A stretch of 64,000 nt of DNA from Pseudodesulfovibrio sp. (GCA_016744135.1 JADGEX010000002.1:372001-436000); one strand, 5' to 3'; counted from the first letter of the stretch, positions 35,955-44,592 are shown. Program-made: numbers and translations. The notes: a model not told the origin generated them from the sequence alone.

Positions 35955-36955
35955 GTCTGGACGGTATGAAATCCATGCTCCTGAATGAGTTGTTTTTTGT
36001 GGGGCGTGCATGGACAGAGTCTGTGCTTGATGTGGCCGAAGTTGTGCCGTCCGAGGTTACTGCCTCCGCTGATGAGTTGGCTTCGTATGGTCGGTTTTCT
36101 GTTCAGGTCGCTCGTGAGTTCGAGGCCGTTTCAACCGACCTGCTTCAAGAGGGCGGCTCTCTTGGTGCACCTGTTTCCTACATTCAGGATGTCGGAAGCA
36201 ATTTTTTGATGGATAGATACTCCGGGGCTGCTTCCTTTGGCGATTGGCGGCTGTGGCTGGACAGCTCTTTGCGGAGCGGTTTGGTTGGTGAATTCCGGTC
36301 TGCGTATAGCTCTGGCAAATCTGCTTTGGATGCCGTGAGCGGCATGGTCGACCTTCTGTCAATTCAGCCCGCAGTCATGGAACCGGAACCGGCTTCAACT
36401 TCTGCCATTTTTTCAACGCGGGAAATCTTTGGCGATGATGTCCCCATGGTTTCTGCTTCGGCAAATATCGGGAGTTTCGGCCCTGTCGGTTTTGAAGTCA
36501 GCAATCGGGAAATCTTCACCTTGAATGAGATGTCTCGCAAGAGAGAGGCCGGTTTCGCCGAGCACAAGGTTATCAATGGCAAGACCCGTTTGCAGTTCAC
36601 CGGCATTGGCCTGTGGGAAGTACCTATCAAGGTTTTGCTTTCGCGTAACTGGACCGATCCCGAGAAGCGCATCGCGCAGCTTGATGATGTCCAGGTCTCC
36701 GGCGAGCACTATCCGCTTGTTGTCGGTGGAAAGAATTTCGGCATGTTTGTCCTTGTCTCCTATTCCGAGGATGTTTCGACATTTGGTCGTTCCGGTGAAA
36801 TTGAAACCGCGTCACTGAGCTTGACCTTCAAGGAATACTCGGATGCCGGGAAAAGCGTGGTTCAAGTGAGTCGGGTGCGTTCTTCCAGACCGGCACCTGT
36901 CAGAAAGCCTGCCCCGGTCAAGAAGCTGACCGTCTCAAGCTATGGGGGGAGGTAG
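35951..36955 (+). CDS. Phage U-like tail protein with long N-terminal extension
   Basis: 334 aa, about twice the length of P2 gpU. The C-terminal half (about residues 165-310) carries the U-like pattern SFGPVGFEVSNREIFTLNEM ... GKTRLQFTGIGLWE and EHYPLVVGGKNFG. The N-terminal half, up to about residue 160, is Ser/Ala/Val-rich and of unknown function, so this may be a fusion. ATGA overlap with V. Confidence 0.7.
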   Translation: MSLDGMKSMLLNELFFVGRAWTESVLDVAEVVPSEVTASADELASYGRFSVQVAREFEAVSTDLLQEGGSLGAPVSYIQDVGSNFLMDRYSGAASFGDWRLWLDSSLRSGLVGEFRSAYSSGKSALDAVSGMVDLLSIQPAVMEPEPASTSAIFSTREIFGDDVPMVSASANIGSFGPVGFEVSNREIFTLNEMSRKREAGFAEHKVINGKTRLQFTGIGLWEVPIKVLLSRNWTDPEKRIAQLDDVQVSGEHYPLVVGGKNFGMFVLVSYSEDVSTFGRSGEIETASLSLTFKEYSDAGKSVVQVSRVRSSRPAPVRKPAPVKKLTVSSYGGR

Positions 36956-36958
36956 ATC

Positions 36959-37282
36959 GTGTTTGTCATTGATACCAGTCAGCCTGCTCCGGTCGTCATC
37001 GGAGCCTCCGGGGTTGAATCCAAACTTCAGCAGGTCCGCATGGTCTTGACCACGGTCAAGGGAAGCGTGCCGCTGGACCGTACTTTTGGTTTGAGCATGA
37101 CCTTTCTGGACCGTCCTTTGCCGCACGCAATGGCCGAGTATTCCGGTGAAGTCGTTGTTGAAGTACAGGCACAGGTTCCCGGTGTTGTCGTGGAACTCGT
37201 TGAGTTCACGCCTGATCAGAATGGAGCCGTTGACGGGCGGCTTTATCCCGTTGTCACACTGAGCATCCAGGAGGGAGTTTAG
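36959..37282 (+). CDS. Baseplate wedge protein W (gp25-like)
   Basis: 107 aa. The gp25/gpW fold with VRMVLTTVKGSVPLDRTFGL is diagnostic of a baseplate wedge that primes sheath assembly. GTG start at 36959 with GGGGGAGG upstream. Immediately followed by J. Confidence 0.9.
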   Translation: MFVIDTSQPAPVVIGASGVESKLQQVRMVLTTVKGSVPLDRTFGLSMTFLDRPLPHAMAEYSGEVVVEVQAQVPGVVVELVEFTPDQNGAVDGRLYPVVTLSIQEGV

Positions 37283-38413
37283 ATGACTGTCGATTTGGCA
37301 AGCCTGCCCGAGATTTCTTTTGTGGAGACCGATCCGGCCAAGATCGAAGCGGACGGCATGGCTTTGTATGAAGTCATCACCGGGCGCACTCTTTCGCCGG
37401 GTGATCCTGAGCGGTTGTTCATCGAGGCCCTATTTTATCGACTTTCGCTGGCCCATCAGGAGATTGAACATACAGCGTCCATGAATCTGGTGACCAAGGC
37501 CGAGAAAGGGTTTCTGGATCATCATGGTGCACGGGTGGATTGCCCACGGTCGGGAATGTCTGCATCGAGGACCACTTTCAAGTTTACGTTGAAAGAAAGC
37601 CTGCCTCAGGCCGTTGTTATTGAGGCGGGTGCCCGGGGGACGCCTGATAATAAACTCATGTTTGCCACGGATGCACCGCTTGAAATCCCTGCGGGGGAGG
37701 TGATCGGGGAAGTTGGGGCCACATGCCTTGAAGCCGGGGTTGTTGGAAATGGCTTTCTTGCGGGGCAAATTTCAAAGCTGGTTGACCCGTTGCCTTATGT
37801 CTCGGCGGTGCAGAACACCACACTCAGTGCCGGTGGAGCCGATGTTGAAAAGGATGATCGGTATCGTGTGCGAGCCTTGGAAGCTCCGCGCTCATTTTCG
37901 GTTTCCGGGCCAAAGGGAGCCTATAAATGGTGGGCCAAGACCGCGCATCAAGATATCATCGACGTGTCCTATCGCTCGCCAACGCCCGGAGCGGTCGAGC
38001 TTCGTCCGCTCATGGCAGGTGGTCTCCTGCCTGAACAGGAAATTTTGGATGCTGTGGCAGAAATCTGTGGAGAGGATGGCATCCGGCCTGACACGGACAA
38101 CGTGTCGGTCCTTGCCCCGGAGGCCGTTTCATATTCGACCGAAGCGTCATACTGGATTGCTTCGGGCGATGCCGCTGTGTCGGGGCAGATTCAAACCGCT
38201 GTGCAGAATGCTTTTGCCGGATGGCAGCAATGGCAGCGTTCCAAACTTGGGCGGGATGTTGATCCTTCGGAACTCGTGCACAGATTGAAGTCAGCCGGGG
38301 CCAAGCGCGTGGTTGTGCCGTCCCCTGAGTTTATCGTGCTGGAGAAGTATCAGGTTGCCTCTGAAAACGGTCAGAGTAGCACTCTGATCTTTGGAGGGTT
38401 GGAAGATGAATAA
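37283..38413 (+). CDS. Baseplate protein J
   Basis: 376 aa. Standard gpJ family: VETDPAKIEADGMALYEVITG at the N-terminus, RTLSPGDPERLFIEAL, and the segment VEKDDRYRVRALEAPRSFSVSG. Connects wedge W to the tail fibre module. Overlaps gene I by 8 bases. Confidence 0.92.
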   Translation: MTVDLASLPEISFVETDPAKIEADGMALYEVITGRTLSPGDPERLFIEALFYRLSLAHQEIEHTASMNLVTKAEKGFLDHHGARVDCPRSGMSASRTTFKFTLKESLPQAVVIEAGARGTPDNKLMFATDAPLEIPAGEVIGEVGATCLEAGVVGNGFLAGQISKLVDPLPYVSAVQNTTLSAGGADVEKDDRYRVRALEAPRSFSVSGPKGAYKWWAKTAHQDIIDVSYRSPTPGAVELRPLMAGGLLPEQEILDAVAEICGEDGIRPDTDNVSVLAPEAVSYSTEASYWIASGDAAVSGQIQTAVQNAFAGWQQWQRSKLGRDVDPSELVHRLKSAGAKRVVVPSPEFIVLEKYQVASENGQSSTLIFGGLEDE

Positions 38414-39047
38414 ACGCATGGTGGACCTTTTGCCGTCTTCCTTAACGGCTGATCCGGTCATGCTGGCCGCCGCCGAGATGCTGGACACAGAGTTCGCCCG
38501 CATCGATGCGTTGATTCCTCTGGTGGCTCCGTGGGTGTATCTGGACAAGGTTTTTGAGCCGGTCCTGTCATATCTGGCTGTCGAATGTGCCGTGGATGTT
38601 TGGGAGCCGGATTGGTCTGTTGAGAAAAAGCGTTCTGTTTTGCGTTCTGCGTTGTCCGTTCATCGGAAAAAGGGGACGGCCAAGGCGGTCAAGGCTGGCC
38701 TTGAAGCCATGGGGTTCCGTGCTCGCCATTTGAATTGGCCTGAGTTCGATGGTGATCCTTATACTTTTCGCGTGGAAGTGGATGTTTTGGATCAGCCTTT
38801 GACCGAGTCCGCATTGGATCAGATAGGCAGGTCCATTGAAGAGAACAAGGCCTTGCGGTCGCACCTTGATTCCTTGGATATTTTTCTCTCCGTGGAAGGG
38901 ACGAGCGTGATGGTCAATACCCTTCAGGTCGGACAATCCATCGATATTTACCCATGGCAGCCTGATGATGTCGAAATACAAACCGAGGTCGAGTTCGGTG
39001 GAGCCGTGGCTGTTTACAACATAACCGAAGTAGGAGTTGCATCATGA
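38406..39047 (+). CDS. Tail protein I
   Basis: About 213 aa. VDLLPSSLTADPVMLAAAE and HRKKGTAKAVKAGLEAMGF match gpI, a baseplate protein next to the fibres. ATG at 38406 with GGAGGGTTGGAAG upstream. Confidence 0.88.
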   Translation: MNKRMVDLLPSSLTADPVMLAAAEMLDTEFARIDALIPLVAPWVYLDKVFEPVLSYLAVECAVDVWEPDWSVEKKRSVLRSALSVHRKKGTAKAVKAGLEAMGFRARHLNWPEFDGDPYTFRVEVDVLDQPLTESALDQIGRSIEENKALRSHLDSLDIFLSVEGTSVMVNTLQVGQSIDIYPWQPDDVEIQTEVEFGGAVAVYNITEVGVAS

Positions 39048-40183
39048 ATTATGGATGCGTTTTGACCGAGGCAGGACAAGCCCAGATTGCCAATGCCCTG
39101 GCTCTGGGGCAGCTGATCAGCCTCACACAGATGGCTGTTGGTGATGGCGGCGGCGAAGTCGTCACTCCAGACGCGACAATGACCGCGTTGGTTGGGGAAA
39201 AATACAAGGCCGATGTGAACAGATTGACCATTGATCCGAATGATCCCGGTCACGTTATTGTCGAGCTGGTTATCCCCAGCAGTCAGGGTGGCTGGACTAT
39301 CCGGGAAGTGGGGCTTTTTGATGTCGACGGAAACCTCGTCGCAGTGGGTAACACTCCTGAATCATATAAGCCGACAGGGGCCGAAGGGTCTCTGGTGGAG
39401 CAAACCATCCGCGCCCATTTGCGAATGACGGAAGCCAGCGCCGGAGTCCTTCAGCTTAAGATAGATCCGACCATTGTGTTGTCGACTCGGCAATACGTGG
39501 ATGAAGAGGTTGCAACGCGAGCACCTATGGATCATGGGCATCCTGAGAAGGCTGATGTTGATCATGACCACCAAGATATCCGTGCGGCTATACTTCCACT
39601 TATTCCCAAAAAAATAACTCGTATTCTTACATCCGGCCCCTACGCGGTTGCCGCTGATACCAAGCTCGTCGAAATTTGGCAGTGGGGAGCTGGTGGTAGT
39701 GGTGCGCTTGAAGCCGGTGTCAATGATGCGGGGGGAGCTGGTTCCGGGGCTTTCGGCCTGTTGAGGTCAAAGGCTTTGGCAGGAGAAATCCTGTCCGTAT
39801 ATGTGGGTAGTGCGGGGGCTCAAGGCACGACCATTCCAGGTCATGAAGGCGGAGATACATATATTGTCAGCCCGAATCTTGGCGAGTTGGGTCGTGCAGG
39901 AGGAGGCAAGGGTGGAGCAGCTCCTCGAGGTGAAGGAGGGGGGTGGACAGATGGGGCGTTGGTCCCTGTTCTCGCAATAGACGGATCGCCTGGTGTCAGT
40001 ACATCGGTTGAACTCGCTGACAAGTCGGGAAATTTTTATCATCAGGGTGGACCGTCGGTCCTTTTGGGTGGGGTTCTTGTTTCTGGCGGGTCTAATACGA
40101 CCTTTGGTCAGGGTGGGTCTTCATCGAATGTTGCAAGTTTTACCTCTGGCAAACAGGGGTTGGTTTTTATCGCTGAATATTAG
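39044..40183 (+). CDS. Tail fibre/collar protein H
   Basis: 379 aa. The N-terminal about 150 residues match the tail-collar fibre domain (LTEAGQAQIANALALGQ ... IREVGLFDVDGNLVAVGN). The middle contains HGHPEKADVDHDHQD, a His-rich linker, and the C-terminus is a glycine-rich domain (GGAGSGAFG, GGGKGGAAPRGEGGG), as in some fibre tips. Host-range determinant, inferred. Confidence 0.88.
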   Translation: MNYGCVLTEAGQAQIANALALGQLISLTQMAVGDGGGEVVTPDATMTALVGEKYKADVNRLTIDPNDPGHVIVELVIPSSQGGWTIREVGLFDVDGNLVAVGNTPESYKPTGAEGSLVEQTIRAHLRMTEASAGVLQLKIDPTIVLSTRQYVDEEVATRAPMDHGHPEKADVDHDHQDIRAAILPLIPKKITRILTSGPYAVAADTKLVEIWQWGAGGSGALEAGVNDAGGAGSGAFGLLRSKALAGEILSVYVGSAGAQGTTIPGHEGGDTYIVSPNLGELGRAGGGKGGAAPRGEGGGWTDGALVPVLAIDGSPGVSTSVELADKSGNFYHQGGPSVLLGGVLVSGGSNTTFGQGGSSSNVASFTSGKQGLVFIAEY

Positions 40184-40192
40184 GAGAGTATT

Positions 40193-40579
40193 ATGCCGAC
40201 GTATTACACCCCCGAGGGGAAACCGGAAGTGTGGGCGGATGGTTCTGCCCCTAGCGGATATAAAACTGAGGATGAATATTTTACTGCCAATCCTCATCTT
40301 TCTGCACCTACGCCATTTAGTGTCAGGGATGGCGACTCCTGGTCGATCGATACGGACAGGGCGGCAGAAGCCGTCAGGGTTGAACGTGATCGCCGTGTCG
40401 AAGCAACCCGATGGAGATTTGAACGATATGAATCAGAGATGCGGCAAGGTCTCGAACCGTCAGACGATATCAATCAGCTTGATGTTTACGTTCAGGCGCT
40501 TCGTGATTTGACCCTTGCTCAGGGCTTCCCGTGGGCAGGTCCGCTTGATTCTGATGTGCCGTGGCCGGTGGAGCCGTAA
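40193..40579 (+). CDS. Tail fibre assembly protein
   Basis: 128 aa. The C-terminal half has the RDRRVEATRWRFERYESEM ... YVQALRDLT..GFPW pattern common to tail fibre assembly chaperones. Directly follows the fibre gene. Confidence 0.75.
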   Translation: MPTYYTPEGKPEVWADGSAPSGYKTEDEYFTANPHLSAPTPFSVRDGDSWSIDTDRAAEAVRVERDRRVEATRWRFERYESEMRQGLEPSDDINQLDVYVQALRDLTLAQGFPWAGPLDSDVPWPVEP

Positions 40580-40582
40580 GTC

Positions 40583-41224
40583 ATGACCGTTTATCAGGAT
40601 CGCCATTTTACCACGACCAAACCGGATGCGGACGGTTTGCCTTTGTACGGGCTGGACAAGTCCGACACCACGGTGCTGGCCTGTTCGTTTGGCATCTGTT
40701 CTGACGAGCAGGTGGCCGTGGGGCAGGGCGCGACCAGAATCCTGCTAGTCGATTGCGTGTTCCGCGACAATGAAAAGGGCATCCTGATCGGGACGGGAGA
40801 TGCGGTTGATTATGAAGCCGAGAAGGAGGCCGAGGTCTTTATTCGGGATATGGACGTGGACAATGTGTCACGCCGGATTCCCTATGGCCGGTATGGTTCC
40901 TTCCTCATTGAAGGCGGCTCCATTCGCAACTGGCATGGCGGGGTCAAGACTTATGCCATGCGGTTCGAGCAGGGGGCCAGAGTCATTATCCGCGATGTCC
41001 ATTTTCATCAGGACCGGTTTCGGTTCGAGCCGATGCAGTGGCTGCGGGCGCTCCTCTATTTCAAAAACTGGCGTTGGAAAGGTCAGCTGCTCGGCGGTTG
41101 GACTGCCGTGGTCGCTGATGGCTCCTGCGAGATCGTCATGGAAAATTGTACTCGAAACAAGTGGTGGATCAGGTGGTCCGGCAAAGGGATCACGCACAAG
41201 AATTGTCGAACCGTCAAATCATAA
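40583..41224 (+). CDS. Predicted beta-helix phage protein
   Basis: 213 aa. Repeated short strands (ILLVDCVFRDNEKGILIG, FLIEGGSIRNWHGGVKT, VIIRDVHFHQD, CEIVMENCTRNKWW) suggest a right-handed parallel beta-helix similar to tailspike or lyase folds. No catalytic set is identifiable. Location after the fibre genes suggests a receptor-binding or cell-surface role; function unproved. Confidence 0.6.
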   Translation: MTVYQDRHFTTTKPDADGLPLYGLDKSDTTVLACSFGICSDEQVAVGQGATRILLVDCVFRDNEKGILIGTGDAVDYEAEKEAEVFIRDMDVDNVSRRIPYGRYGSFLIEGGSIRNWHGGVKTYAMRFEQGARVIIRDVHFHQDRFRFEPMQWLRALLYFKNWRWKGQLLGGWTAVVADGSCEIVMENCTRNKWWIRWSGKGITHKNCRTVKS

Positions 41225-41234
41225 GGAATTGACC

Positions 41235-41462
41235 ATGCCCTTCACCGGCCTTGAGACCAGCCTCGTCACTGTTGTTATCGCCGCCATTGTCGGTTTTTTC
41301 GTCCGTGTGCGCAGCGTCAGTCAAAGTGATTGCAAGGCGCAGCAAGATTCCATGGACATTAAGTTCAACACTATCTTTCGTATGCTCCGAGCCTTGATTA
41401 CGTATTCGAATATGCCGGAGGAAAAGAAAGTCGCAATTCTCAATCAGAAAGGAGACGACTGA
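41235..41462 (+). CDS. Small membrane protein of lysis cassette (holin candidate)
   Basis: 75 aa. One N-terminal transmembrane helix (VTVVIAAIVGFFVRV) followed by a soluble helical tail. Overlaps the next gene at one base (TGATGG). Location between fibre and endolysin genes fits a holin or antiholin. Confidence 0.6.
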   Translation: MPFTGLETSLVTVVIAAIVGFFVRVRSVSQSDCKAQQDSMDIKFNTIFRMLRALITYSNMPEEKKVAILNQKGDD

Positions 41463-41683
41463 TGGAAACCACGTTGCTTGAATCTGCCTCTATCAATTTG
41501 GTGATTGAATTTGTTTACAAGATCATTGCCCTGTTCATCTTGTGGATGGGGTTGCGTCTGCTTGAACGTTACAATGGTCGCTCGTGGTCCAACACCCTTG
41601 AAATTATCGAAGGAGATGCCCTTGCGCTGTCTATTTATCGGTCTGCTATGTGGATTGGTTGCGCTCTCGTGCTGGCCTCTTGA
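41462..41683 (+). CDS. Small membrane protein of lysis cassette (second holin candidate)
   Basis: 73 aa with a long helix (LVIEFVYKIIALFILWMGLRLL) and a second at the C-terminus (SAMWIGCALVLAS). Its 3' third overlaps the endolysin gene in another frame. Either this or the preceding protein could be the holin. Confidence 0.6.
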   Translation: METTLLESASINLVIEFVYKIIALFILWMGLRLLERYNGRSWSNTLEIIEGDALALSIYRSAMWIGCALVLAS

Positions 41684-42206
41684 GGCTGATGCAGGGCGGT
41701 TCACCGATCGATACGACTGGCATATTCAGAAAGCTGCCCAACGGTGGTGGACACCAACCCCGGAAGGGGATTGGCGTTGGCTCAAGGCGCAGCTCTATCA
41801 GGAGTCGCTCTTGAATCCTGATGCGGTGTCGCCGGTCGGCGCTCGTGGTCTGGGGCAATTCATGCCCGCGACCTGGCGGGACATGATCCGGCGTATGCGC
41901 TGGGGGCGGGTGTCTCCTCATTCGGTCAAGCACTCCATCATGGCGGCGGCCTGCTACATGCGCGACCTGCGCAACCAGTGGACCGCACCGCGCCCGGAGC
42001 GAGATCGTATGGACCTTGCCCGCGCCTGCTACAATGCCGGGTTGGGAAATATCCTCAAAGCCCAGCGCAAGGCAGGCGGGGCGAATCGATACCGGGACAT
42101 CATCAAGGCGTTGCCGCAGGTGACCGGCCATCACAGCCGGGAAACCATCACCTATGTGGCGCGCATCCATCGCTGGCACAAGGAGCTGACATGTGGGGTT
42201 CGTTGA
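41616..42206 (+). CDS. Phage endolysin, lytic transglycosylase (SLT) domain
   Basis: About 196 aa. An N-terminal hydrophobic segment (LFIGLLCGLVALSCW), likely a signal or SAR sequence, then an SLT domain with catalytic Glu63 (AQLYQESLLNP), GARGLGQFMPATW and ARACYNAG. It cleaves peptidoglycan glycan strands. The start is uncertain because AAGGAG directly abuts this ATG. Confidence 0.85.
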   Translation: MPLRCLFIGLLCGLVALSCWPLEADAGRFTDRYDWHIQKAAQRWWTPTPEGDWRWLKAQLYQESLLNPDAVSPVGARGLGQFMPATWRDMIRRMRWGRVSPHSVKHSIMAAACYMRDLRNQWTAPRPERDRMDLARACYNAGLGNILKAQRKAGGANRYRDIIKALPQVTGHHSRETITYVARIHRWHKELTCGVR

Positions 42207-42631
42207 TTTCATGGGTGGTGAAGTTCGGCCTTGGCACCATTTTTAAATACGCCGGATACGCCTTGGCCGGGGCGGTGTTGATCTGGCTGTGGAATGACTA
42301 TCAGGACCTGCGCGGCGAGAACGCGGTGCAGGCTGCCCAGATCGAACAGCAGGCCGAAGCCCACCGCATTGATGCGGCAGCATGGTCCCGGCGTGAAGCA
42401 CAGTACCGTGCTGACATCGTTCTGCAAAAACAAGTGGCTGATGAACGGCGCGTGGAAAAGGAAAAGTACGCCGCCCAGATTGCCAAACTGAAAACCATAC
42501 AGAGGAGGCCCGAATATGCGCATTGCCCGGAAGTTGGTCCTGCTGTCACTGCTGCTCTTGATTGGTTGCGGCCGCACCCAGAAGGTGATGGTTCCGAAGA
42601 CCGAGACTGTGATCCTGACTCCGCCCCCTGA
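42191..42631 (+). CDS. i-spanin (Rz-like)
   Basis: About 146 aa. One N-terminal membrane helix (LAGAVLIWLW), then a long coiled coil through about residue 105. It is the inner-membrane partner of the spanin pair that fuses inner and outer membranes at lysis. Its end encloses the start of the Rz1 gene in another frame. Confidence 0.82.
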   Translation: MWGSLISWVVKFGLGTIFKYAGYALAGAVLIWLWNDYQDLRGENAVQAAQIEQQAEAHRIDAAAWSRREAQYRADIVLQKQVADERRVEKEKYAAQIAKLKTIQRRPEYAHCPEVGPAVTAALDWLRPHPEGDGSEDRDCDPDSAP

Positions 42632-42809
42632 GTTGGCGGTCTGCTCGGAAGCCCCACCGCTCCCGTCCGGCCCCCTGACCGATCAGGCCGTGGGTGAGTA
42701 TATCCTCCGCCTGCACGGCGCGCACGAAGACTGCGCCAGAGCATTGGCCCGCATGGTCGAGTGGGGAAAGGATGCACGGAAACGGGTGGAGGTAGGCGAG
42801 AAGAAATGA
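42516..42809 (+). CDS. o-spanin (Rz1-like lipoprotein)
   Basis: 97 aa. Starts within the Rz gene in another frame, with AGAGGAGG upstream. Signal peptide with lipobox LLLIGCG (Cys18), then a Pro-rich segment (ILTPPPELAV). This nested layout is typical of Rz/Rz1. The C-terminal extension of about 40 residues is longer than lambda Rz1. Confidence 0.85.
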   Translation: MRIARKLVLLSLLLLIGCGRTQKVMVPKTETVILTPPPELAVCSEAPPLPSGPLTDQAVGEYILRLHGAHEDCARALARMVEWGKDARKRVEVGEKK

Positions 42810-42983
42810 AAGCGGACCGGCTGAGTGCCGGTCCGTTCCAGATAGATGGAGCAGGCGAGGTGCGGCAACACCTCACCGACCCGGTGCAGACACACCGAAT
42901 CACGGACACGTCCGCTACTCCCTAGCCTGATCAGGCTGGCGGGGAACGTAGCAGGGCACGTCACAGCCCGCAAGGGGCATCAT
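42810..42983 (+). other. Hairpin-rich leader upstream of the DNA methylase
   Basis: 174 bases with at least five stems: CGGACCGG/CCGGTCCG (42813-42835), GAGGTG/CACCTC, CGGTG/CACCG, CGGAC/GTCCG and the palindrome AGCCTGATCAGGCT. No gene is seen here. It may be an RNA leader, a terminator without T-run, or a protein-binding region. Confidence 0.55.
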
Positions 42984-43784
42984 ATGAAATCACCACTCCC
43001 ATGGCTTGGCGGCAAATCCCGCCTTGCCGACCGCATTGTCCAACTCATCCCCGCCCACGATCATTACGCCGAAGTCTTTGCCGGAGCAGGCTGGGTATTC
43101 TTCCGCAAGCCGGAATCCAAATATGAATCCATCAATGATATCAACTCGGATTTGATCAGCTTTTATCGGTGCTGCCAAAACCATCTGGAGGAGGTCTGCC
43201 GTCAATTCAAGTGGCTGCTCTCCTCTCGTGAGTTTTTTGAGGATTTCCGTAGCCAGATGGACGGGCGTGGCCTGACTGATATCCAGCGGGCGGCTCGTTT
43301 CTATTTCCTTCAGCGGCAGGCATTTGGTGGCAAAGTCGATGGAGGTTTCGGGGTGGACTATCATGGACTCCCCAAGATTAACCTGGTGCGCTTGGAGGAA
43401 GAACTCTCTCGCGTTCACCTCCGTCTGACACGGGTTCGCATTGAGAATTTATCTTGGACCGATCACATTCGTCGTTATGATGACAAAAAAACATTCTTTT
43501 ATTTAGACCCACCATATCATGGCGGCGAGAGGGATTACGGCAAAGGCATATTCTCTCGGAAAGAGTATGCGGCCATGGCCGAGCAGCTCGCCGGGATTGA
43601 AGGCAAGTTTCTGCTCTCCATCAACGATGTGCCGGAAATTCGAGAGACGTTCTCGGCTTTCGATATCCGGGAGGTGGAGACCACCTATTCAGTTTGCAAG
43701 GATAACAATCAACGGGTGGGGGAGCTGTTGATCATGAATTATGACCCTGCTCCGGGATTGCTGGGGATGTGTGCGAATGGGTAG
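42984..43784 (+). CDS. DNA adenine methylase (Dam/D12 class)
   Basis: 266 aa. LPWLGGKSRL (AdoMet/DNA-binding N-terminus), FAGAG and DPPY (residues 175-178) are motifs of the D12 N6-adenine methyltransferases. Recognition site is unknown, with GATC being usual. In phages it protects DNA or regulates gene expression. AAGGGG lies upstream. Confidence 0.92.
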   Translation: MKSPLPWLGGKSRLADRIVQLIPAHDHYAEVFAGAGWVFFRKPESKYESINDINSDLISFYRCCQNHLEEVCRQFKWLLSSREFFEDFRSQMDGRGLTDIQRAARFYFLQRQAFGGKVDGGFGVDYHGLPKINLVRLEEELSRVHLRLTRVRIENLSWTDHIRRYDDKKTFFYLDPPYHGGERDYGKGIFSRKEYAAMAEQLAGIEGKFLLSINDVPEIRETFSAFDIREVETTYSVCKDNNQRVGELLIMNYDPAPGLLGMCANG

Positions 43785-43816
43785 ACCGTCGTGGCGAAGG
43801 TGGCTAGAATTGGCGC

Positions 43817-44023
43817 ATGAGCAAACCAAGTCGATTTCAGGCCAAGCGTGATGGCGCAGATGGAGCGGTGATCAAGGATAACCTGACAGGCCGGATCGTG
43901 GGTGTCTTTCCTTCTGATCCGGCTGTTCAAGGCATGGCCCGCCGCTTTGCTGAATCCGCAGCCGAGGAATTCAATCGGCTGCATGAGGCGCATTTGGCTG
44001 CGCGGAAGAAGATGGGGAGATGA
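43817..44023 (+). CDS. Small conserved hypothetical protein (intact copy)
   Basis: 68 aa, Arg/Ala-rich with a basic tail. Its last 20 codons are repeated in diverged form at 44834-44896. Function unknown. Confidence 0.6.
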   Translation: MSKPSRFQAKRDGADGAVIKDNLTGRIVGVFPSDPAVQGMARRFAESAAEEFNRLHEAHLAARKKMGR

Positions 44024-44027
44024 AACA

Positions 44028-44060
44028 AAGCCCCGGTCTCGATGAGGCCGGGGCTTTTTT
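44028..44060. terminator. Terminator between converging small genes
   Basis: AAAGCCCCGG / CCGGGGCTTT stem with TTTTTT on the plus side. It could act in both directions and separates the plus-strand late region from the minus-strand accessory block. Confidence 0.85.
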
Positions 44061-44062
44061 CT

Positions 44063-44311
44063 TTAGCGGTTCTTGTTTGACTGAGAGACGACCGAACCGG
44101 CCAGGGTTTTGGTGTCGGCGCTGTACTTGTCGCTGTTCAGCACCTTTGCAGCCTTTGTTTCCATGTCCTTGCCGGTTTCCTTCCCGGTGTTCGCCTGAGC
44201 AATGACCGATCCAGCCAGGCTTTTGGCCGTTTTGGAAGCTGACTTGTTCTTCATGGTTTTTGCTGCGAGGGCAGCAACTTCAGCGGAAGATTGTTTTTTG
44301 TTCTTGCCCAT
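44063..44311 (-). CDS. Small basic protein of accessory module
   Basis: 82 aa, rich in Lys/Ala/Ser with two similar halves (KTMKNKSASKTAKSLAGSVI and LNSDKYSADTKTLAGSVVSQ), so probably an internal duplication. AAGGAG lies 6-7 nt upstream and is the last two codons of a thermonuclease-tail remnant. Similar small proteins occur in other mobile elements as I recall, but function is unknown. Confidence 0.65.
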   Translation of the reverse strand: MGKNKKQSSAEVAALAAKTMKNKSASKTAKSLAGSVIAQANTGKETGKDMETKAAKVLNSDKYSADTKTLAGSVVSQSNKNR

Positions 44312-44314
44312 TTA

Positions 44315-44353
44315 CTACTCCTTAGCGGCCTGAAGCCGCGTGTAATGTTGTTT
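44315..44353 (-). pseudogene. Thermonuclease C-terminal remnant (shortest copy)
   Basis: Encodes KQHYTRLQAAKE then TAG, matching the C-terminal end of the intact nuclease (NKYYGRLEAPKE) and of the larger remnant. The final AAG GAG codons double as the ribosome binding site of the next gene. Confidence 0.6.
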
Positions 44354-44385
44354 GCCAGTTGAAGAATGTTCCGACTTCGCCGGGG

Positions 44386-44589
44386 CTATCCGAATCTGTT
44401 TTCAACTTTCTTTTTCAGGGCATCAAGGTTGGTGTCGCTGATTGAGTGATTCAACTGGTTGTTTGGACCTTCGAAAAACTGGAATCCACCGAGTCCGCCA
44501 CGTCGGATGTTCCCGATGTGGGCAAGGCCTTTTTTGACCTCGATCAACCAGCCACCAAGCAGGTCTTTTTCCGTGAAGGTTAATGCCAT
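44386..44589 (-). CDS. Small hypothetical protein of accessory module
   Basis: 67 aa. EKDLLGGWLIEVKKGL ... GGFQFFEGPNNQLNH suggests a small beta-sheet domain. AAGGAG 6 nt upstream is again the end of a nuclease remnant. Function unknown. Confidence 0.6.
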   Translation of the reverse strand: MALTFTEKDLLGGWLIEVKKGLAHIGNIRRGGLGGFQFFEGPNNQLNHSISDTNLDALKKKVENRFG

Positions 44590-44592
44590 TTT

